From assembly GCA_964355795.1 (NCBI GenBank), contig CAYHEQ010000016.1:1-15947 (forward strand): a stretch of DNA of 15,947 nucleotides, written 5' to 3'. This document shows, one piece after another, positions 12,362 to 15,947 of this stretch (the first letter of the stretch is position 1; each line of letters opens with the position of its first letter). Below the pieces are notes generated by a model. The model was not told the origin of the DNA. It made no database searches and saw nothing but the letters and a program-made list of their open reading frames with translations. Origin of the DNA: CAYHEQ01 sp964355795. GTDB taxonomy: Bacteria > Patescibacteriota > JACPGU01. Position numbers and translations under genes: made by a program.

Positions 12362-13650
12362 GATAATTTGATTAATTTTAATAATTCACCCTCCGTTTTT
12401 CCCTTGTCTAGGGGGCCGACCACAGCCAGATTGCAATTCTCCGGTCGGAAGATTTCCTGCGCGATCTTTTTCAAATCATCGTTCGTGACGGCCTTAATCT
12501 TTCTCAAATAATCATCTGGCATCTGGATTTTGTCTTCCAAGAGTTCGCTACTGCCAAGATGCCCAGCGATGAAATTAGAGCTTTCCATAGCCAGTTTCAG
12601 ACTACCCACATTGTTTTCCTTGGCCATTGTAATTTCTTGCTGGGAAAAACCATTTTTTTTGGCCCCTCGCAGAATCTCCATAATAGCCCGAAAAGCTTTA
12701 ACGGTTTTTTCGGGAGCAAAGCCACCATTGACGCAGAAAAGACCAAGGTCAAAATAGTTCCAAACACTAGCATTGACCGAATAGGCCAATCCTCTTTTTT
12801 CTCTGATTTCGGTAAAAAGCTTCGAGCTCATATAGCCCCCCAAAATATCGGCTAGCACTGCTCGGGCGTATTTGCGACGGTCTTCCGTCAAATACCCGAA
12901 AGAATGAAAGCCGAGACGCATTTTCACTTGCTCCCATTTTTTTTCATAAACCAAAACGCGAGGGATGACTTGGGCTACTTTGACTTCTTTTTTTTCGTCT
13001 GAAGTTTTTCCTCGCAACGAGCCGAACATTTTTGTCACCATTTTTTTCGTTTCTTCTTCTTTGATATTGCCACAAATGGAGATAACTATATTATTTGGGC
13101 TGTAAAGACGGCGATAGAAAGCGACAATTTTTGGCTTCGTGATGGTGGAAACGGTTTTTTCATTACCGATGATCGGTCGCCCTAGCGAAGTATCGCCATA
13201 GACAAATTCTTGGAAAATATCGTTGGTGAAAGAACCCGGCCTGTCGCGGTGCATTTTCATTTCTTCCAAGATGACACCTTTTTCTTTTTTTATCTCTTTG
13301 GGCGAAAGTAAAGAGGAAGAAAGCATATCAGAAAGAATATCTAACGCTAAGGTCAATTTGTCCGCCGGTAAATAAATCCAATAAGCGGTCATCTCTTCTG
13401 CCGTAGAAGCGTTCCAGTGACCGCCAACGCCGTCAATTTCTTTGGAAATATCTAGAGCGGTTGGCCTTTTCTTCGTTCCCTTGAAGGCCATGTGCTCCAA
13501 GAAATGGGCGATGCCGGAAATTTCCGGCATCTCGTAGCGGGAGCCGGCGCCGAACATGACTTGCACCGAAACCGCATCCGTTTCTTTCATCGGAGAAGTA
13601 ATCAGGCGAAGGCCGTTTTTGAGCTTTGATTTGGTGAATTTTAGTCGCAT
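12358..13650 (-). CDS. M16 family zinc metallopeptidase (pitrilysin/MPP-like)
   Basis: M16 peptidases cut peptides inside a clam-shell chamber; bacterial single-module forms of about 420 aa resemble mitochondrial processing peptidase beta and work as dimers. The 430-aa product has the inverted zinc motif HFLEH (H49, E52, H53) and E130, exactly 76 residues further on, so HxxEH-x76-E is complete. GHWNASTAEEMTAYW follows the motif as expected, and the C-terminal half contains EKRGLAYSVNASVW, the R/Y substrate-binding region. It should therefore be active. No signal peptide is seen. ATG at 13650, without Shine-Dalgarno and directly preceded by a GGATTCA heptamer array. It is the first gene of an operon with ndk; the physiological substrate is unknown. 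Confidence 0.94.
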   Translation of the reverse strand: MRLKFTKSKLKNGLRLITSPMKETDAVSVQVMFGAGSRYEMPEISGIAHFLEHMAFKGTKKRPTALDISKEIDGVGGHWNASTAEEMTAYWIYLPADKLTLALDILSDMLSSSLLSPKEIKKEKGVILEEMKMHRDRPGSFTNDIFQEFVYGDTSLGRPIIGNEKTVSTITKPKIVAFYRRLYSPNNIVISICGNIKEEETKKMVTKMFGSLRGKTSDEKKEVKVAQVIPRVLVYEKKWEQVKMRLGFHSFGYLTEDRRKYARAVLADILGGYMSSKLFTEIREKRGLAYSVNASVWNYFDLGLFCVNGGFAPEKTVKAFRAIMEILRGAKKNGFSQQEITMAKENNVGSLKLAMESSNFIAGHLGSSELLEDKIQMPDDYLRKIKAVTNDDLKKIAQEIFRPENCNLAVVGPLDKGKTEGELLKLIKLS

Positions 13651-13678
13651 GGATTCAGGATTTAGGATTCAAGATTCA
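13651..13678. repeat. GGATTCA heptamer tandem repeat before the M16 gene
   Basis: Units GGATTCA, GGATTTA, GGATTCA, AGATTCA in exact 7-bp register, starting at the base next to the M16 start codon. It matches the heptamer in lepA (7908-7938). It occupies the place where a ribosome binding site would be. Confidence 0.85.
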
Positions 13679-13708
13679 AGAATAATTTCATAACCTTTTA
13701 ATTAACCC

Positions 13709-13751
13709 GAGGTTTGACCTTGGAGAAGTTCGGAAGCTAAGGTCGAACCTC
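13709..13751. repeat. Palindromic repeat family B, copy 2
   Basis: GAGGTTTGACCTT and AAGGTCGAACCTC (one G-T mismatch) around a 17-nt spacer that resembles the spacer of copy 3. It would fall in the untranslated leader of the M16-ndk mRNA. Confidence 0.85.
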
Positions 13752-13775
13752 TGAATTGAATTTTACAACATTCTG

Positions 13776-13804
13776 ATTATAGGGGGTTTCGGATTTTACG
13801 GCAA
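13776..13804 (-). promoter_or_regulatory. Promoter of the M16-ndk operon
   Basis: On the minus strand TTGCCG (13799-13804), a 17-nt spacer and a consensus TATAAT (13776-13781). Expected start about 13769, giving a leader of about 120 nt that contains palindromic repeat B copy 2 and the heptamer array. Confidence 0.5.
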
Positions 13805-13832
13805 TGATGATTTGAATAATTTTACCTAATCC

Positions 13833-13874
13833 GAGGTTCGACCTTGAAGAAGTTCGAAGCTAAGGTCGAACCTC
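13833..13874. repeat. Palindromic repeat family B, copy 3
   Basis: GAGGTTCGACCTT and AAGGTCGAACCTC, exact 13-bp arms around a 16-nt spacer. Copies 2 and 3 are nearly identical along their whole length, including the flank CTGAATTGA, and lie in the same orientation, so they look like a recent duplication. Confidence 0.88.
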
Positions 13875-13883
13875 TGAATTGAT

Positions 13884-13915
13884 TTGACTTTTTCTTTTCG
13901 CCGATTTGCTATACA
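13884..13915 (+). promoter_or_regulatory. Promoter of xer
   Basis: TGC followed by TATACA (13910-13915), an extended -10. TTGACT (13884-13889) lies 20 nt upstream, longer than ideal, so the extended -10 probably dominates. Expected start about 13922, giving a leader of about 100 nt. Confidence 0.4.
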
Positions 13916-14025
13916 ATTATATTGTGCGACGCGAGTTGCTTCATTCAAATCGCTACGAATTTCGCATGCAAATCATTACAAATATTTGCAGAGATTAGAA
14001 TAGGGATTAGAATTAAGATTTGTAT

Positions 14026-15015
14026 ATGAACTTAGCCGATCTTATTCGCCAATTTCTTGAGCATCTTGAAGTAGAGCGAGGCAAGAGCCTGAAGACGATA
14101 GAAAACTATCAGCACTATTTGTATCGGTTCTTAACCTTTGCTGAAGGACAAGGCGTGAAAACTCCCGAGCAGATAAACCAAGATGTCATCCACCAATACC
14201 GTCTTTATTTGAACCGCTTGACCAATCAAAAAGGCGAGATGCTGAAAAAAGTAACGCAAAATTACCACAGTATCGCCTTGCGCGCTTTCTTGAAATATCT
14301 GGCCAAGCGCGACATCAAGTCTTTGTCGGCGGAGAAAGTAGAGCTAGCCAAACAAGAGGATCGCGAAGTCAGCTTCTTGGATTCCCAAGAGCTGGAGCGA
14401 TTGATGGCTTCTCCCACGATGTATGAGAAAAATATTACTAAAAGAATGCGCGACGAGGCTATCCTCCATACTTTGTTTTCCACTGGTCTGCGTGTTTCCG
14501 AACTTTGCTCGCTTAATCGTGAGCAAGTGGATTTGGAGCGGGGCGAATTTTCTGTGCGAGGGAAGGGGAGCAAAATCCGCGTCGTTTTCCTGTCGGGTGA
14601 AGCCAAAGAATTTTTGCGTAAATATCTGGAGAAGAGAAAGGATAGTCATAAGGCTATCTTCACCCCGGTTCTGCGAAATGTCCGCGGAGTCGCGACTTCC
14701 CAACGTCCGACATCAAAGGATGCCCAGATGTCGGACGTTGGGAGGGGAATCGGCAGAGAAATGCGCCTTACTCCTCGTTCGGTGGAACGATTGATCGCTC
14801 ATTACGCCAAATTGGCCGGCATTATCAAAAAAGTCAGCCCCCATACGCTCCGGCATTCTTTCGCCACCGATTTACTGATGAATGGCGCCGATATTCGCAG
14901 TGTGCAGTCTATGCTCGGCCATTCCTCCATCACCACCACGCAGATTTATACCCACGTCACCAACCAGCAATTGCGCGATGTCCATCGCGCTTTCCACGAC
15001 AAAAGGAAGAAATAA
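14026..15015 (+). CDS. Tyrosine site-specific recombinase, XerC/XerD type
   Basis: Xer recombinases resolve chromosome dimers at dif and are also used by integrating elements. The 329-aa product has an N-terminal SAM-like DNA-binding domain (LIRQFLEHLEVERGKSLKTI, residues 7-26) and a catalytic domain with all active residues: R156 (TGLRVSEL), K180 (RGKGSK), H273 and R276 (HTLRH), H299 (GHSS) and the nucleophile Y308 (QIYTHV). ATG at 14026 is preferred; an in-frame TTG at 14020 adds two residues. It is about 30 aa longer than typical XerC/D, mostly in the linker at about residues 215-246. There a copy of palindromic repeat A encodes SQRPTSKDAQMSDVG (about 225-239). The insert falls in a surface loop, so the enzyme is probably active. 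XerC versus XerD cannot be told. Confidence 0.94.
   Translation: MNLADLIRQFLEHLEVERGKSLKTIENYQHYLYRFLTFAEGQGVKTPEQINQDVIHQYRLYLNRLTNQKGEMLKKVTQNYHSIALRAFLKYLAKRDIKSLSAEKVELAKQEDREVSFLDSQELERLMASPTMYEKNITKRMRDEAILHTLFSTGLRVSELCSLNREQVDLERGEFSVRGKGSKIRVVFLSGEAKEFLRKYLEKRKDSHKAIFTPVLRNVRGVATSQRPTSKDAQMSDVGRGIGREMRLTPRSVERLIAHYAKLAGIIKKVSPHTLRHSFATDLLMNGADIRSVQSMLGHSSITTTQIYTHVTNQQLRDVHRAFHDKRKK
14698..14743. repeat. Palindromic repeat family A, copy inside xer
   Basis: Perfect 17-bp inverted arms (TCCCAACGTCCGACATC at 14698-14714 and its complement at 14727-14743) around AAAGGATGCCCA. Compared with the copy at 5553-5596 the inner arms and spacer are nearly identical, and two outer positions differ in both arms in a compensatory way. 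It is read through in frame by the recombinase gene. Confidence 0.92.
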
Positions 15016-15028
15016 TCTTGGCGGTCTT

Positions 15029-15047
15029 GGCAAGGTTGAACCTTGCC
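15029..15047. repeat. Palindrome family C, copy 1, over the -35 of the next gene
   Basis: GGCAAGGTT-G-AACCTTGCC, a perfect 9-bp-arm palindrome 14 bp after the xer stop. Its centre contains TTGAAC, the putative -35 of the zinc-ribbon gene, so it could act as an operator or as a 3' hairpin for xer. The second copy is at 15765-15783. Confidence 0.8.
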
Positions 15048-15065
15048 AAAGATATGTAGTATAAT
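15036..15065 (+). promoter_or_regulatory. Promoter of the zinc-ribbon gene
   Basis: TTGAAC (15036-15041), an 18-nt spacer and a consensus TATAAT (15060-15065). The -35 sits in the middle of palindrome C. Expected start about 15072, 41 nt before the chosen ATG. Confidence 0.5.
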
Positions 15066-15112
15066 TAAATCAGCTTCTTTAACAAAATAAATTGAGAGGA
15101 ACGACAACGGCG

Positions 15113-15757
15113 ATGATAAGTATTCCCGCGGTGCCAACACTTTTCAATCTGATAGGTATTAGCACTCGTAGCGCTTTCGAAAAAAAATGCGCAATGTGTG
15201 ACGCTATTATTTCTGATTCTCACGACCAAGATTGCTCTTATGTTTCTGGTGGCGAAGGAGGCGGAGATTGTCACTGTCAGGGAGTCAATTATGTTCATGT
15301 TCTCGGTGGGGTCATCCCCATTGGAGCATGCCCTAACGGATGTGGCGAAAAAATCATGCAGATTATTCGGGACAATCTACCGCAAATCGCCAGTTTGTTT
15401 CCGCCTCTTTTGAGGAAGCAAGCGGAAGAATCGACGAAAACGGCAGGGGTGTTGGAAAGAATAGAGCGAGGCGCATCAACGGTCGCCGAAACCGACCCGC
15501 CCTATTTCTGCCACCAATGTGGCGATCCAGCCAAACGTTCTGGGAGCGCACTCAAATGCACTAATGAGAAAATGGTCAATGGAGAAAAAGTATGCGGTCT
15601 CTCGCAGTGCTACCCCCCGAAAATTGACGAGAAGGACATCCTGCCAGGCACCAGAACATGCTCTCATTGCCAGAAGATGACCAATCTTCTCAACGCTCGT
15701 CACTGCCCTTTCTGCGGGACTAGACTGCCGGAGCTATCGATAGAAGGAGGTGGGTAA
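15113..15757 (+). CDS. Cysteine-rich zinc-ribbon protein, unknown function
   Basis: The 214-aa product has 16 cysteines in three clusters. Cluster 1 (C26, C29, C41, C53, C55, C73, C77) opens CAMC and includes CHC and CPNGC. Cluster 2 (C133, C136, C149, C161, C166) opens CHQC. Cluster 3 is a classic C-terminal zinc ribbon, C183-x2-C186-x11-C198-x2-C201 (CSHC and CPFC). A helical segment (about 78-120) separates clusters 1 and 2. It should bind two or three zinc ions and probably contacts nucleic acid or protein; no enzymatic motif is seen. ATG at 15113 was chosen, with GAGAGGA 12 nt upstream; an in-frame TTG at 15092 would overlap that site. It has its own promoter and terminator and is flanked by two copies of palindrome C. 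I do not recognise the family. Confidence 0.82.
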   Translation: MISIPAVPTLFNLIGISTRSAFEKKCAMCDAIISDSHDQDCSYVSGGEGGGDCHCQGVNYVHVLGGVIPIGACPNGCGEKIMQIIRDNLPQIASLFPPLLRKQAEESTKTAGVLERIERGASTVAETDPPYFCHQCGDPAKRSGSALKCTNEKMVNGEKVCGLSQCYPPKIDEKDILPGTRTCSHCQKMTNLLNARHCPFCGTRLPELSIEGGG

Positions 15758-15764
15758 TAATCTC

Positions 15765-15783
15765 GGCAAGGTTGAACCTCGCC
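15765..15783. repeat. Palindrome family C, copy 2
   Basis: GGCAAGGTT-G-AACCTCGCC (one G-T pair) 7 bp after the stop of the zinc-ribbon gene. The surrounding TAATAATCT...GCCAAA also matches copy 1, which likewise lies just after a stop codon. Confidence 0.8.
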
Positions 15784-15806
15784 AAATAATTTCGTACAAA
15801 ACGCAC

Positions 15807-15838
15807 AAAAAAATGGCTCCTTTCGGAGCCATTTTGTA
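15807..15838. terminator. Bidirectional intrinsic terminator
   Basis: AAAATGGCTCC (15810-15820) and GGAGCCATTTT (15825-15835) form a perfect 11-bp stem with a TTTC loop. The minus strand has the longer U-run (seven T) and a GAAA tetraloop, so it probably also ends a minus-strand gene entering from the right. On the plus strand it ends the zinc-ribbon transcript. Confidence 0.8.
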
Positions 15839-15848
15839 ATGTGCAATT

Positions 15849-15874
15849 GTAGGGGCGTATTGCGATACGCTCCT
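15849..15874. repeat. REP-like palindrome, diverged copy
   Basis: GTAGGGGCGTAT, a TGCG loop, then ATACGCTCCT. It pairs with one G-T and shares the GTAGGGGCG head with the repeats at 7269 and 7308. From here to the right edge I see no supportable gene; a minus-strand frame ending ...IQEILNN (stop near 15922) could be the tail of a neighbouring gene. Confidence 0.65.
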
Positions 15875-15947
15875 AATTAATCAGTCGTTTTCGGTTTAAT
15901 GGTAAATTTGGGAGGCTGGTTTTAGTTGTTTAGGATTTCCTGAATGA

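Larger units (their letters stand above)
13651..14025. other. Gene-free stretch between the divergent M16-ndk operon and xer
   Basis: This 375-bp divergent region holds no gene. It contains a GGATTCA heptamer array (13651-13678), two copies of palindromic repeat B (13709-13751, 13833-13874), a minus-strand promoter for M16-ndk (13776-13804), a plus-strand promoter for xer (13884-13915) and an A/T-rich leader with loosely spaced AATT, CATT and GATT words. Confidence 0.8.

Noticed and set aside
13709..13874. CRISPR-like pair of repeats
   Set aside because: Only two adjacent units, each a palindrome with its own spacer, separated by about 80 bp that contains a promoter; no further units and no cas genes.

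Overview
The window looks like a chromosomal segment of a small-genome bacterium of the Candidate Phyla Radiation (Patescibacteria, probably Parcubacteria-like). This is inferred from the gene set and from gene style: housekeeping genes sit as single units or pairs, almost none has a Shine-Dalgarno site, and the nucleoside-diphosphate kinase has an unusual insert. TGA is used as a stop (135-aa gene, M16 gene), so this is not a code-25 lineage. No rRNA or other taxonomic marker is present to settle it.

Layout. The left edge (1-692, minus strand) holds a partial BRO/antirepressor-type gene, a doubtful 44-codon ORF and tRNA-Ser(GCU), which suggests an accessory island at the 3' end of a tRNA gene. 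Next on the plus strand come an unrecognised 135-aa protein and ftsH, each preceded by a copy of the same T-tract/promoter cassette. A 388-bp gap with a 160-bp inverted-repeat-bounded element follows, then an ABC exporter, murJ (lipid II flippase), a decayed REP-associated transposase with REP-like palindromes, and lepA (EF4). Convergent to lepA is a WecA/TagO-type polyprenyl-phosphate GlcNAc-1-P transferase. Diverging from that is a membrane-anchored protein with two related beta-rich domains. A minus-strand operon (M16 zinc peptidase, then nucleoside-diphosphate kinase, overlapping ATGA) is followed by a XerC/D-type recombinase and a cysteine-rich zinc-ribbon protein.

Function. FtsH, MurJ and the WecA-like enzyme concern membrane quality control and envelope building. 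The ABC exporter and M16 peptidase have unknown substrates. LepA and Ndk serve translation and nucleotide metabolism. Xer probably resolves chromosome dimers or integrates elements.

The unusual content is in the non-coding DNA. There are (i) arrays of AATT words at about 10-bp (helical) spacing next to gene starts and ends, in an orientation that follows the gene; (ii) at least four families of short palindromic elements, one of them inserted in frame in the xer gene with compensatory arm changes; (iii) a GGATTCA heptamer satellite, one copy of which is inside the LepA G domain; and (iv) a duplicated lepA start flanking a hairpin element. These suggest heavy past colonisation by small palindromic repeats, possibly mobilised by RAYT-type transposases.
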